A DNA stretch of 64,000 nucleotides from Allolobophora icterica. Taxonomy: Eukaryota; Annelida; Clitellata; Crassiclitellata; Lumbricidae. Below are positions 46,852-62,214 of the stretch, piece by piece. Location: the NCBI GenBank assembly GCA_963556255.1, contig OY744615.1, positions 10,924,115-10,988,114 of the forward strand, read 5' to 3'. The number at the start of each line of letters is the position of its first letter. Within the stretch, counting starts at the first letter, position 1. The notes below the pieces were generated by a model, which searched no databases, was not told the origin of the DNA, and saw only the letters and a list, made by a program, of their open reading frames with translations. A program made the translations under genes and the position numbers.

Positions 46852-47553
46852 CTGAATAATTATAGTTAAGTTTTAATAGTTGGACTAAGGGCTGCATTTT
46901 CATGTAGTTTAACTATGCGTTTGAATACCTTGTAGGGCCAAGCGCTTGAAAGTACTTAGTAAGACCATAAGGCCTATCAATTTCTAGAAGAATCATAAGC
47001 ATAAATTTCTTCTTGTAGGACAATTAGTTTCGATTTTCTGGTGTATGATCACTGTCTTAAATTGCTGTAGTAGCCCCATAGGCTTAAGTTTTTTTGTTGG
47101 AGGACAATGTTTTGATACCTTGTATAGTAGGGTGACAGGATCATAGGATTTAGGTTTCTTTTAGTAGAAAGCCATATTCATTGAGCCAATATGGGTCCTG
47201 TATTATGACCGTTTTGATCCGAGAGAGGTCCGAAGTAAGCAAAACGAACTCATGTTTCTGGCAATTTCCGTTGTGCATTTCAAAGTACAGAACATGTTTG
47301 TTTCATCGGTTACTTTATTTTGACATGAATTTACTATATGTCTTTTAAGCGTGGCCAGTCTTTCATCTGGAAAGCCTATAAATATGGTGGATTAGAATAA
47401 TTAATATAGGTATATATAATTACAAATATTGATGCAAGTTAATGAAAAGTAAGGTAAGGCACGTTAAGGTCAGATAAGGTAATATAAGCTAAGACAAGAT
47501 AAACTAAGAGCAGTTCCTTAAGATAAACCCGGGAAGTAGCCATGGGTATGAAG
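46852..47553 (+). other. 3-prime flank of pseudogene 6
   Basis: Collinear with the flanks of receptors 5 and 7, including the iterated TAGGACCATA motif (46930-47175) and GTAAGGTAAGGC. Unlike the other two units it has no LINE insertion here. Confidence 0.55.
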
Positions 47554-47872
47554 CAGTGTTTAATCTAGCCCCCCCTCTTCTCGAGGGGGGAACAATGTTT
47601 TTGGAGGGGACCAACGAGCGTCCGAAGGGCGGTCGCCAATAAATTTCGACATGGTAATTTCATCCATCTTTTTTGGAATTTCATATTACAAAAACTTTAT
47701 GACCTTTTTAGGGATTCATCTCAGAAAAATTTGATTACCTTTTTTACGAATCCGTCTAAAAAATATGATGACCTTTTTTCAGGAATTCGTCGCAGAAAAT
47801 TGTATGACCTTCTTTATTTCTGGGGCATAAATCCTGGGGGGAATCCCCCAAAAGTGTCTAAATTAAACACTA
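47554..47872. mobile_element. Probable hAT-type element, about 319 bp
   Basis: The ends CAGTGTTTAATCTAG and the complement of TAGTGTTTAATTTAG bound G-rich subterminal DNA. The interior carries TATGACCTTTTTT...GAATTCGTC repeats similar to the element at 4491. The insertion is absent from the paralogous site near 43205-43225. The target duplication is unclear. Confidence 0.6.
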
Positions 47873-48312
47873 GCGCTTTCGTTTCATTTAACCTCGGCTT
47901 ATGGTAAGATAATTATAATGTAAAGTAATGTAAGGTAAATTACGGTAAAGTTAGGTAAAATTAGTTAACAAGAAAAGAAGGTGAGGTAAAATAAGGCAAT
48001 GAAAGTTAGCTAGGTTGAGGAATCATTAGCCTCATCAGAGGTTCAGTAATAGATATCTAGACAGAAGAGGAAATACAGCAAGCTTATTACATTTAAAGAG
48101 AAAATTTAATTAAAATGAGAGGCAGTGGCAGTCTCTCTGCCTCTATCTCTCTCTGTCTCTTTAGGTTGATTGGAAGAGCAACCTCAGAATGGAAGTCAAG
48201 CAATTCTGGTTCTTGCAAAATTTTTGTCGAGGCAAAAAAGGTTACTCAGGTAGGCTCTACGTGAAAATGAATTCCCAATAGGACAAAAAGCAAGTTAATT
48301 GAGATCAAGTGT

Positions 48313-49035
<723 letters not shown>

Positions 49036-50645
49036 CAATCAATCAATCAATCAATCTTTTATTGCTCCCATAATGCAGTCAACAATTGCAATACAGAATA
49101 AATCACAAATAGTTAAATAATGATAATAGGCCAGCTCATATTGTAAACATGTAAACTGTTAAGGGAGGCAAACGGATACCCAGCAGGGACGAGAGTCCCG
49201 CTAAATTAGGATACCCGTGTACCATATAAAGCATTGAGATAACGGTTGAGTTTGAATATAAAACGATGTCAGGATAAATGTAGTCAATCTGATCATCTAG
49301 ATACTGAAAAGAGTTGATAAATTGTAGCAACTGAAGAAAAGAAGAAAATATGAGACAACAGAAAGAAATATGAAATATCAGAATGTGAGACTAACTTAAC
49401 TAACAATGCTTAAATAAATCACTTAACTAATAATGCTAAACTAACTACCTTAACAAATCAATCAATCAATAAAAGAAGCTTTGTTGCAACCGGAGACAAG
49501 TCACAGGTGACGTACATGATAATTGGTTACATATGGTTGTCAACGGATAGCAAAAGGAGTGCCCAAAGGGACCGTGGTCCCGCTAAGAGGGTCTCCTATA
49601 CAGTTGGAGTAACAATTTAAAGTATAACTGACTCGTGCGCACCAATCCCTTGGCCGTTCGATCTGCTTAGACGGTTCGAGAGTGTCCATACACTGGGATG
49701 GGGCTAAAGAAAAATAAACGGGTAAAGACCGTAAAGTAAACAATCTTAACTAATCTTAACTAATTTTTAGCTAGGTCCCTAACTCTCCCAGAGTCCTACC
49801 GGCAGACCAAGTCAGGGCCCACCCGCTGCGCGCGCACCCAGCTGCCCCGGGAAGGGGAAAAGGGAGGTCGTGAAAGTTTTATACATCGAGTGAGGTTAGC
49901 TTTCGAGAAGGAATCCCCTGAGCTTCCTTCTAAATAGGCAGTGGGTGTGGATATTCGAATTTCTTGGGGAATAGTATTCCACGTACTAGGTCCAGGTGAT
50001 CTAATACCGAATTCTCGAAGATTTGTTCTCGCCCTATCTGGTCGGTAGGAGTCCACGTTCCTTGAACTGTGTGAGTGGATCTGGGATCCTAAAGTAAAGT
50101 AATCAGTGAAGAGAAGGGAAGTAATTTATGTTCATATTAGTAGAAGAACTGTGCTGTTTGAAATATTCGAACTTGCTCTATCTTTAATAAGTTGAACTCT
50201 TTAAAGATTGGGCTAGTATGAACTTTTCTGCTCATCCCTGCAATTACTCGAACTGCCCTCTTTTTGAGAGTAACTAACTTATATAGTCTAGAATCATAAT
50301 TGGAGGCCCAGATTAGGTTACAATATGTGAGAGAGGGATAGACGAGAGTATAATATAATTGCAATCTAATTGTAGGAGGGAGTAAGCGTGAAATTCTATT
50401 TAGAACCCCCTATATTCTTTGCTATTTTCTGGGAGATATAGTTGATATGACTCATCCAGTCATCCATGTTAGATGTTGGTATATTTGAATTCCTTAAAAG
50501 TTTTTGGTTTCTACTTGAACAATTGTTTCTCCCTCTATTTTCAACTTTAAGTCTACAGATTTAACTTTTCTGTGAGATTTGAATACTATAAAGTTAGTTT
50601 TATCCAAGTTTAGTGTGAGTCTGTGTTTGCCAAAAACCATATATT
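49036..50645 (-). pseudogene. LINE remains with ATTG tail (reverse transcriptase C-terminal half)
   Basis: On the - strand, from 50640: GKHRLTLNLDKTNFIVFKS, several stops, LQLYYTLVYPSLTYCNLIWA then SNY, LVTLKKRAVRVIAGMSRK, FKEFNLLKIEQVRIFQTAQF, REFGIRSPGPSTWNTIPQEI. These are the post-catalytic segments of a CR1-group LINE. Two tail-like ends with ATTG/TCAA repeats, at about 49036-49060 and 49455-49475, suggest two stacked copies. Confidence 0.65.
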
Positions 50646-51643
50646 AACCTCCGAAGTAGCAAGCGGTAGACCTGGCTACGGTACAGTAGAAGACTCGTGT
50701 TGATTTTGTGACAAAGTGAAGCAGGAACGTATCTGTAACGGTGGGCATGCAGTTTGTAATGGTGAGCTATACAGTACACTTTTATAGTGCTTTGAGTTGA
50801 GTTAATTTAATGGCAGAAAGTTTTCCGACTCTGTTCGATAATTTGAAGAGCATACTGCAACTCTTCTTCCCTGTTTAAACGCTCTGTCTGTGTCATGTCT
50901 TGGATCGTAGCGACATCTCGTTCTGCGTGATCGTTGGTGACTGCTAGTGTATGGACAACTGCCTCTGCAGCCTTGAAGTGATCCATACGGTTGCATGTAT
51001 CAGTTAGGAAACCAAACCAAGCTGTGCGTTTCAATGTGTCGTTGCTACTTCTTTCAGCATGGACCTTTTTATGTTCAAGTCTACTTCCAGATCAAAGAGG
51101 CCGAGGAGGATCAAGTCATCCGAAAAGTACCAGCTATAGCTCACTTGATTTAGCTGCTCTAATATCTCGGGTATCAGGGTAAGCATCAATTTGCTGCAGG
51201 ATAAAGCAGGTCATTCCTAGCTGCTTTAGAAGTCCCAAGTGCCAGCAACCAGGATATCTTTGCAATTATTATTATAATTATATTGTAATTAATTAAATTT
51301 GTAATGCGCGCAAGGTCACATCGATATGTGAATCTGAGGCGCGGATGGTCAGCCAACTGACAACAGCCAACAGTTTCCTCTCCCAATCATCTTAAGGTAA
51401 CTTTTATTTAAAACTACCAAGTTTAGCTAAGTTAAGATAATATGAATACACATGTAGTCTTCTTCGTTTTATACATTACAACTAACATTTGATGACATCC
51501 CATACATAATTTGATAGTGCACATTGAATCCGGGCAGCAGAAAGCACCAACCATAGACGTATTAAAATTGACCAAATGAGATGAGATAAGCTAGCAAAAT
51601 GAGGCAAGAGATGAGATCGTGTAAGGATAATGTGTGTCCATAG
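50646..51643 (+). other. Distal flank of the pseudogene 6 unit, continued
   Basis: Matches the end of the window: CACACTGCAAC-like sequence (50845) and the CCGGGCAGCAGAAAGCA stretch (51530) correspond to 63690 and 63850. Short frames here show no domain. Confidence 0.45.
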
Positions 51644-51733
51644 GCGTAGACTCTGGGGGGCAGCCGGGCACGTGCCCTCTCCCCAATAATTGAGATCTAC
51701 TGTACATCCAATGCAACAAGTGTAGAATTGGGG

Positions 51734-52012
51734 GTCCATAGAGTAGTGGTAACATCACTGGCATGAAGAGCAAGAGGTAGCGGGATCGCTTCCCGCTACC
51801 CTCCCAAATTTAGGTCCACTCAGCCCTTCATTCGCGAGATGGCGCGTTGTTAAAATGAGATGTACGACGTGATGGGCGCCTTGCATGGCTGCCGTGTACA
51901 GTTAAATTCGACTCCTGTAATAACTTGTGATCATCGGTTCATACTGATTTGTAATCATACTGCGTTATTGTCAGGTTGAAGATATTAAACGAAGATTATT
52001 ATTATTATTATT
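51734..52012 (+). mobile_element. Possible tRNA-related SINE with ATT tail
   Basis: CATAGAGTAGTGGTAAC resembles box A and GGGATCGCTTCCC, about 35 bp later, resembles box B of a tRNA gene. The body ends in ATT repeats at about 51993-52010. Box B departs from consensus and no target duplication was found. Confidence 0.4.
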
Positions 52013-52429
52013 ATAATTAATAACCAAATGCCCCACAATATTTTGGGTAAGTTTACGCCAGTGTGTGTGTTAATTTCTGCCAAAACTGTCATGTCTCAAG
52101 CGTTTACATACTGAGTGAAATTTAGAAAAATATCAAATTAAATACAGAGTCTTGTATACTATTAATCTAGGATTGTTGATAGCAGATAGCATTGATCACA
52201 TGTGATTCCTCTCTAGGGACTCTATGATTCTTTGAATGGTAGGCCTAATCCGCCTCAAAGAAGAAAGAAAAGCCAGCGCAAGGCTTCGTCAGGAAGCCAG
52301 CACTTATTTCCATTCACTGGATGTGGCTTCCTGATACCAAGTAGTAACTTAACCTGATATTAGCTAATAACAATAACCAAACAATATTCAAACCCAATAC
52401 CAATCGAATGGTAGCCCTAATCAGTCTCA
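52013..52429. other. Spacer, no gene seen
   Basis: Noncoding. An imperfect inverted repeat, AGGAAGCCAGCAC / GTGGCTTCCTGATAC, lies near 52290-52340. Confidence 0.4.
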
Positions 52430-53125
52430 TTGTCCTCGAAAGAGATCCCAGTAAAGTGTGATCTCAAATGTATCGTATGGTGTGCACAAAAAGGCTGTAC
52501 GAAGCTGACGGAGATGGTAAAGGCAGCTGTGGCTAAGGCACTGTAGGTGTGGCGCAAAGATTAGTTCCTGGTCCCGTAGAATGCCAAGGACGCGGACCGA
52601 GGAAGATAGTCTGACATAGAAATACCGTCGATAGATTCGTGCGTGTAGAGAATTTTACGACGAACTCTGAAGTACTGTTTTAGATTAACTCTTAATTAAT
52701 AAATTTCACGTTAAAACTCAAATACTTTTTGCCCTATCTCGAGTTAACGCTACTCTGCAACTCGATCGAGACCACGGTTCGCAACCTGATAACGCACCGA
52801 GGTAGAAGGCCCGATCTAAGCCTCACAGACGTTCAGCGAGCCGGTTGCAATGTGGAGACACCGTCTGCTGGTTGCACACCACAAAAGTCTTCTCAAGGTT
52901 AAGTCGCAGTCTGTTTGATCGCATCCACTCGGCGATTCGCTCAATACCAAACTACATGCGGCGCCGCTGGTGTGCGGCCGTTGAAGGAAGTGCTGACGTG
53001 TAGAGTTGCGTGTCATCGGCATAGAAGTGGAATGACAGTCGCGGCAAGCTCTCTCACGTCGGCGGTGTAGAGTTGAAACAGCACGGAACCCCGAGCAGTG
53101 ACGGCGCCAGCTATACAATTTCAGC
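52430..53125 (-). pseudogene. LINE reverse transcriptase fragment with catalytic YADD box
   Basis: On the - strand: ARGSVLFQLYTADV, then in a shifted frame FHFYADDTQLYTS (motif C), IAEWMRSNRLRLNLEKTFVV, and further on VRVLGILRDQELIFAPHL and CLYHLRQLRTAF. Between about 52640 and 52800 unrelated AT-rich DNA interrupts the order. Frameshifted and truncated. Confidence 0.65.
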
Positions 53126-53814
53126 AGGTCGAGTCAGGGTCATGGGAGTTATTCAGCAGGTCGAAGAAATTATATAGTTATTTCCACAAATTCCTGACGC
53201 AATGGAGGCAAAGAGTACTTAAGCATTTCAATTTTAGAATTTACAACATAGACTTCTATTGACATACTAGATAAAACGTAAAAGTCGTTTAGATCTGATA
53301 ATTGCACTATTGATGTTATGGGGACATCCATACATTACGTACGCAAAAATCCGGAGAAATTGGACCCCTCTCGCTCCCTGTACGCACACGTACTTTTTCC
53401 ACCACCCCCGACCTGCGTAAGAACGGTTGACGCACCCCCCAAGACCAGCTACAGAATGTGTCAGTACCACAGGTCCAGGCAGCGACTGTTTGCACGTTAG
53501 GCCAGATTGAAGGATGAGTAATCCATGGACTCACTACTGAGTTGTGTGATAGTTTAATAATAGCATTCAGAGGTAAGGTGGCATACAAGTGACACCTCTC
53601 CCACAGTCCTACTTCCTCTGGTACTACCGGATATCTGGAAAGACTGAACTCTATCTCACTCTAGCGGTGACCAATGGGCCAATCAATTTGAAGACCCCGT
53701 TTCCTATGCGTACGTACATCATCAGTAGACCCCCTCCATTCGCAAGCATATGCAAGCACATGCATTTCAGTTACCCCCCCCCTCCATGCGTACGTAATAT
53801 ATGCATGGCCTCAT
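53126..53814. other. Spacer, no gene recognised
   Basis: The frame 53589-53815 has no clear domain. C-rich CCCCCCTCC runs and ATGCGTACGTA words recur (about 53705 and 53785). Confidence 0.4.
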
Positions 53815-54200
53815 CCCCTTCCGTATTAAGTTCAAGCGCTGTCTTCTTGTATTCAAATCACTCCAGGGGGCAGCGCCTGAGCATCTGCACCAAGACTCAT
53901 TCCTCTGCGTCCGGGCTGCGACTTAGATCGTTTCAAAAGACCGATCTTCAAGTGCGGAGGATGAGGACAAGCTTCGGCGATCGCGCTTTCTCGGCCACCA
54001 ATCTCAGATGTTGGACCAGTCTTCCACCCGCCATCAGACTGGTTTACTCAGTAGACTCCTTCAAATATAACCTCAAATCTTACCTATTTGCCAAGGTTTA
54101 TCTCACCCGTTAGTAGTTGTAAGACGCCTTTGTAGCGGCATCGCCGCGGTACGGCGTTATATAAATTGTAGTTATTACAATAATAATAATAATAATAATA
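53815..54200 (+). pseudogene. CR1-like LINE end with hairpin and AAT tail
   Basis: RIKFKRCLLVFKSLQGAAPE ends at a stop. The next frame continues RRMRTSFGDRAFSATNLRCW, TSLPPAIRLVYSVDSFKYNL and SYLF. The UTR folds through GCGGCATCGCCGCGGTACGG and ends GTTATATAAATTGTAG followed by AAT repeats (54180-54200). Confidence 0.65.
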
Positions 54201-54245
54201 AGGGTCAGGCCTCGTCTTCAAACCCTGAAGACGAGGCCTGACCCT
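54201..54245. repeat. Perfect hairpin, 20-bp arms, 5-bp loop
   Basis: The left arm AGGGTCAGGCCTCGTCTTCA (54201-54220), loop AACCC and exact complement (54226-54245) mark the junction between a + strand retroelement end and an adjacent tag. AGGCCTCGTC also occurs next to tag S8 near 58424. Confidence 0.85.
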
Positions 54246-54284
54246 CCAGACAATTACCCTGCTCCTAAATAATTTTTTCCAAAT

Positions 54285-54309
54285 CCCGAGGGATCAATGA
54301 TACCTCGGG
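54285..54309 (+). repeat. REL-endonuclease retroelement 3-prime tag S4
   Basis: CCCGAGGGATCAATGATACC then TCGGG: a perfect 7-bp stem CCCGAGG/CCTCGGG, followed by an A-run and TAA repeats. It is the only tag in + orientation. Confidence 0.65.
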
Positions 54310-54349
54310 TTAAAAAAAAAATAATAATAATAATATTATTATTTTTTTT

Positions 54350-54500
54350 GCCGCCCGAGGTGTGACCCTCAGGCTCTTAGAGATTAAGAAGGTGCGTGGA
54401 TAAATTGGTTTACTGTGCCTCATCTTCCCCAAGTATTATTATTATTATTTTTTTTTTTACCCGAGGTATTTATGATCCCTCAGGTGCAAGATACTAATTA
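54350..54500 (-). repeat. REL-endonuclease retroelement 3-prime tags S5 and S6
   Basis: S5 (54350-54385) is GCCGCCCGAGG...CCCTCAGGCTCTTAGAG after ATT repeats. S6 (54460-54500) is ACCCGAGGTATTTATGATCC then CTCAGG after an ATT/T run. Each reads outward from its microsatellite on the - strand. Confidence 0.6.
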
Positions 54501-54527
54501 ATGGTGTTGACTCTGGAGTGACAGGCC

Positions 54528-54732
54528 ATGCGAACCATCGGCGGTCACCAGAGTGCCGCACGGGCAGTCATGTGGATGGCTTATGGCCGTGCCAAGGCGA
54601 AGGCCGACAGCTATTCGGACAGCCTCGTCATCCAATCTGAGGCCGCACGTGCTGATGGGCAAAGCAAACAGCCAGTCACCCGCGTGTGGTGCGGAGACTG
54701 CTCTAAGTCGTGCTTGATGGTAGGCGCTGGTG
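54528..54732 (+). other. Unidentified coding-like segment before the ATT tract
   Basis: The frame MRTIGGHQSAARAVMWMAYG continues with GRAKAKADSYSDSL and VWCGDCSKSCLMVGAG until it enters ATT repeats. Its base composition resembles the GC-rich retroelement pieces nearby, so it is perhaps another part of one. I do not recognise a domain. Confidence 0.3.
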
Positions 54733-58020
<3,288 letters not shown>

Positions 58021-58320
58021 CCCTGTGAGTGAAATGGAGTGTTATATGGTCACCGTCGATCTGCCTGAAAGCGCTCCTTCGTCCGTGTTAGAAACTAGGT
58101 CAGCGGTGGACGATACCGCTGCATGGCCGACTGTTTTTAAAAACGGCCTTAAAGTGGTAAATAAAGAAGAAAATCACCTGGTAAAGGTTGGAATTCACTC
58201 ACGACTCCTGAATCTTTCGTGAAAACAGCCTATAATTGTCTTACTCTAGGGCAGAACTGTAAAAACAGAATTGAAACCAAGTTGTTGACATTTACTAAAG
58301 TTGGCTGCCATCTTGCGAGA
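58021..58320 (-). other. Probable 5-prime leader of the R2/R4-like element
   Basis: About 300 bp between the first recognised codons (58013, - strand) and the next tag-bearing fragment. The + strand frame 58025-58222 has no domain. Confidence 0.35.
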
Positions 58321-58351
58321 GGGCCGTTCCTGAATTTTATTTATTTTTAAT

Positions 58352-58581
<230 letters not shown>

Positions 58582-58634
58582 TCAAACTGCAGATGTCGTC
58601 AACCCATACATACAAACATACATAATCGAATACT

Positions 58635-58925
58635 CAGAGGCGTAGCGACCGCCCTCCGTACCCTCCGACCGGAGGGGGCCCCTTCCTGAAAGGGGGCCCC
58701 TAAAAGTGGAAAAAATAACCATTGATTAACCAGTTTGCGGAGAATAAGGCTCGAAAGAAGCGCTTTGTGTAAATACGGAAATGGAATACATGTACACTGT
58801 AGCTCGTAGGCCAATGTATACATATGAACCCTGTATATTGTACATTACCGCATTCCAGTTTCCGCATTGTAAGGGGCCCCGGACGTATGTTAGGAGGGGC
58901 CACGTTCTTTGTTGCTACGGCTCTG
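58635..58925. mobile_element. hAT-type nonautonomous element, 291 bp
   Basis: The ends are CAGAGGCGTAGC and the complement of CAGAGCCGTAGC. A perfect 8-bp duplication CGAATACT lies at 58627-58634 and 58926-58933. Subterminal GGGGCCCC stretches lie inside both ends. Confidence 0.85.
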
Positions 58926-58934
58926 CGAATACTT

Positions 58935-60005
58935 ATATATCGCCAAACTATGGAATACAGACGGAAGATGTCTACCTTCACTGACCCGATCTTCTTGCCG
59001 AAAGCTGCTTTCAATAACTGAGGAACAACTTCCGAACAAAACACAAACAACTTGGCGCTTTAAAACTGCAGGTGACAACAACGGCAAACACGATTCGAAT
59101 ACAAACTTATAGATAATGTGATCAGAGATATAGAAACATAATATTTGATTACAAGCACTAGGATATTGCCAGAACAAACAAGATCGAAACATTAGTTGTC
59201 TGACAGGATAGTTCCACGAAGTGTAAAAATATTTAACGCATCTTGTCTGGTAAGAGTGTTGTTTAAGGACAACAGTTACTGATTGTGGTTTTCAGAGCCA
59301 GGTATTCCGCTACTACGAAATTAAACACTTCGAGACAGAATGACTTATGAGCATGAGACTGTTTCTGTTTCGACAATAAGCGTAACTTGGGTCGACCGTA
59401 CTTTTAGAAGACGAACAAAATAATAATTAAAAGATGTAAGCTTAGTGCTTGTAATCTTATTACGTAATCTCAGCCTTACAAATAACGTACATCCAGTTGC
59501 AATTATGAATGACAAACGCGACGTTTATTGAACAAACGACGCAGTTGCATTGTATTGCTAGACTAGTTGCGTTGAACGATGCAGTAGGTTGTCATTATTC
59601 GTGAATATAAGACAGAAGTGACAAAAATTGTGCACATGGGCGTCAGGAGGGAGGGAAAGGGGCATTTCTCCCCCCGGATTTTGAAAGTTGTCACATTTTC
59701 TGTGTCCGTGAATGCAAAAACGTCATTTGGCCCCTGGAAAAATGTTCCCTCCTAGAAACATTTTGTCCCCACCCCCTGGAAAATTCCTGCATGATTGTGC
59801 ACTGAAGGTGTTGTCGGAATTCAGAGATATTAAAAGAGATATTGTTGTCATCTGCAGTTTTTAAGCCCCGAGTTGTTTGGGTTTCACTGTTTGGGTTTAG
59901 TTCGGAAGCTGTTCCCCAATTATTGAAAGCAGCTTTCGGCAAGTACATCGGGAGAGTGACTATAGTGTAGGTAGACATCGTGCGTTTGTATTCCATAGTT
60001 TGGCG
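58935..60005. repeat. Inverted pair of about 150 bp upstream of receptor 7
   Basis: CGCCAAACTATGGAATACA...GCCGAAAGCTGCTTTCAATAA (58940-59090) recurs inverted at about 59840-60005. A third diverged copy is near 33800. The DNA between is the receptor-unit upstream region. Confidence 0.7.
59635..59793. mobile_element. hAT-type nonautonomous element, 159 bp
   Basis: The end CATGGGCGTCAGGAGGG and the CCCCTGGAAAATTCCTGCATG-type right end belong to the family at 12087, in reverse orientation. A perfect 8-bp duplication ATTGTGCA lies at 59627-59634 and 59794-59801. The empty site is preserved at 44210-44230 and 44505-44525. Confidence 0.85.
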
Positions 60006-60134
60006 TTATACAAGTAAGCAATTATGTATGTTTGCATGTACGGGTTGACGATATCCACAGTGTGAATTAATATATCCGCATATAAAATATCCCATCGACA
60101 AAATTCACTAAATACGTCGTTTCTGGGCAGAGGA

Positions 60135-60138
<4 letters not shown>

Positions 60139-60225
<87 letters not shown>

Positions 60226-60295
60226 GACAGACAGACAGACAGACAGAGACAGAGTGAGAGAGACAGAGACAGACAGACTCAGACAGACAGACAGA
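60139..60295. repeat. (GACA)n microsatellite upstream of receptor 7
   Basis: GACA repeats with GAGACA interruptions, in the same position relative to AATAAT-AAGTCAGACACAAGTT as the tract at 34358. Confidence 0.9.
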
Positions 60296-60627
60296 ATAAT
60301 TATGAAGTCAGACACAAGTTGTCAACTTTTGAATTGTTCACATCATGTGGAGCATCTGAATAGTTCAGATGGCGTGGGCTTAAGGGCCTGTTCTTTTCTT
60401 TTCACTCCATACCGTTCCTTTTCATCATGAGGTTTTTCCTTATAACTCAGTATGACAGAAAAGCTAATTAGTCTATAATTATGCTCTTAATGGTGGACGA
60501 ATACATTAATTCAATAACTCTCCCCTGTAGAACAATTATTGCCAACAGCAAATTGACATTATTGATCTGTATTGGCTAGTGACCATCAGCGTTATCGAAG
60601 ACACACTCAAAGAAAGTTCGATCCGCA

Positions 60628-60665
60628 TATAAGTCACGGACAGTCGCACCCCGAACATCAGATGA
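60628..60665 (+). promoter_or_regulatory. Shared receptor core promoter, receptor 7
   Basis: CGCATATAAGTCAC with TATAAG at 60628-60633, GGACAGTCGCACCCCGAACA and TCAGAT with A at 60660. The TATA-to-A distance is 32 bp, identical to receptor 5. The predicted 5-prime UTR is about 420 bp. Confidence 0.7.
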
Positions 60666-61079
60666 GTTTTGCGTTTCGAGAGTTTTGCATCCTCTGTAGG
60701 CTATTTGTGCGATTAACAACTTGCCAACGTGAATCTCATCGAATTACTAAAAGTGTTAGTATTGCTATTGGTAGCAAAAAAACAAAGAGGGAACATCGGT
60801 CATTTTTTACACATATGAATGGCCGAACACTTTTGGTGAACCAAGTGACTGCATCCAGGCCACTTTCTGAACTGGACACAAAGGCCGATTGTCAGTACTG
60901 AGTTAAATTCATCTCGCTCTTAACCGACATTCAAGCACATCTGCTTATCTGACGCTTCTCGCACAACTGAGACACCGTGAGATTGAATTCCGCGTTGCAT
61001 TAAATCACATCTCGACATTGCATCAACTTGAGTCGAGAAACGCATTACAAAAATTGTGACATAGTTCTCCAGATACACA

Positions 61080-62153
61080 ATGGCCACCGAAGAAGCAACT
61101 CAATGGCCTGAATGTTTGGAATCGAATGATGCGCCTAACTCATCGGTGAACGAGTCTCAGCAAGAGGTCAGTAATAATTCTCAACCTGGTGGTGCCGCTT
61201 CCCCAAAAACGACCGACCCCGTGCTTGTAATAAGATGCCTTGTTGTAGCTGTAGGAGTGATTGGATTCATCATGAATGGATTCGTGCTCAGAGCTGTCTT
61301 ATCCAAGAAACTGAAGAAAAACACTTCACACACCTTCCTCACAAATCAGGTCATCATGGACGCCTTGTCGAGTTTCTTCCTGATCGTGATTTACACTTTC
61401 AAGATTGCAGCCGTAAACTATTACTACGAAGGACCGAGTGGCTATGCTGTATGCATTCTCTTCTATAGCGATGTCTCGGTTTTTACAGTTCAGGTTGGAT
61501 CCATTGCCAGTTTGGTGTTGATTGCAGCAGAAAGATATTTCAAGATTGTCCTTCCCGTTCTGCACAAGAGATTCTACAAGGACTGGATGACCGTCGTTGC
61601 CATTACCTTCTCATGGGTAAATGGTGTCTTAATGAACATTGCTATACTGTTTACTAGCGGAGTCGTTGATGGGAATTGCCTCACATTTCACTTTTATCCA
61701 ACACCGGAGGCAGGCAATATATTTATATTGTTCCTCGTTACTTGGCAATTCATCATACCACTTTTTCTCTTCGTATGGTTCTACGGCAGCATCCTCTATG
61801 TGATTCATAAGAGAAATCGAGTTATTCATGGCAACCATAGCAACGAAGATACTAGCGCCAAGCGTAGTCAGATGAACATCGTTATTACTATGTTCACTGT
61901 GTCTCTGTCGTTTGTCGTGTCATGGTTTCCAAATCAGTTGTTCGTGGTGTTAAATACCACGCATGCCATCCAGTTCAACAACATTGCCTACAATGCTACA
62001 ATGTTTTTCATATTTCTCAACACCTGTGTGAATCCGTTGATCTACGCTTCGAAGCATGAACTCGTCCGAAAGAACCTCAAAGCCATGTTCTTGAAGAACC
62101 GTTTCAAAGGGAACACTGCGAATACAACTCAGGTTGTCTCAACCGTGAATTAA
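61080..62153 (+). CDS. Class A GPCR, receptor 7
   Basis: Single-exon 357-residue receptor starting MATEEATQW. Landmarks: Asn66 (TM1), Asp94 (TM2), Cys125 and Cys200, Glu151-Arg152-Tyr153, Trp179 (TM4), Pro227 (TM5), SWFPN with Trp282/Pro284 (TM6), Asn318-Pro319-x-x-Tyr322 (TM7), and helix 8 RKNLKAMFLK. The N-terminus has sequons NSS, NES and NNS. TM2 has MDALSSFF where other members have MDTLSSFL. The C-terminus ANTTQVVSTVN is the family tail. It is closest to receptor 5 and pseudogene 6. It is an orphan plasma-membrane receptor; ligand and coupling are unknown. Confidence 0.92.
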   Translation: MATEEATQWPECLESNDAPNSSVNESQQEVSNNSQPGGAASPKTTDPVLVIRCLVVAVGVIGFIMNGFVLRAVLSKKLKKNTSHTFLTNQVIMDALSSFFLIVIYTFKIAAVNYYYEGPSGYAVCILFYSDVSVFTVQVGSIASLVLIAAERYFKIVLPVLHKRFYKDWMTVVAITFSWVNGVLMNIAILFTSGVVDGNCLTFHFYPTPEAGNIFILFLVTWQFIIPLFLFVWFYGSILYVIHKRNRVIHGNHSNEDTSAKRSQMNIVITMFTVSLSFVVSWFPNQLFVVLNTTHAIQFNNIAYNATMFFIFLNTCVNPLIYASKHELVRKNLKAMFLKNRFKGNTANTTQVVSTVN

Positions 62154-62214
62154 GGGAATATAGTTGAGTTTGTTTTAGTTGGACCTTAGGCTGTTGTTTC
62201 ATTTAGTTTTAGCT

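Noticed and set aside
51636..51741. Small hAT element between GTCCATAG repeats
   Set aside because: Matching 8-mers flank 90 bp, but the ends are not inverted repeats, so a simple duplication is equally likely.
58025..58222. 65-residue + strand frame near the R2/R4-like element
   Set aside because: It lies in the probable antisense leader and shows no recognisable motif.
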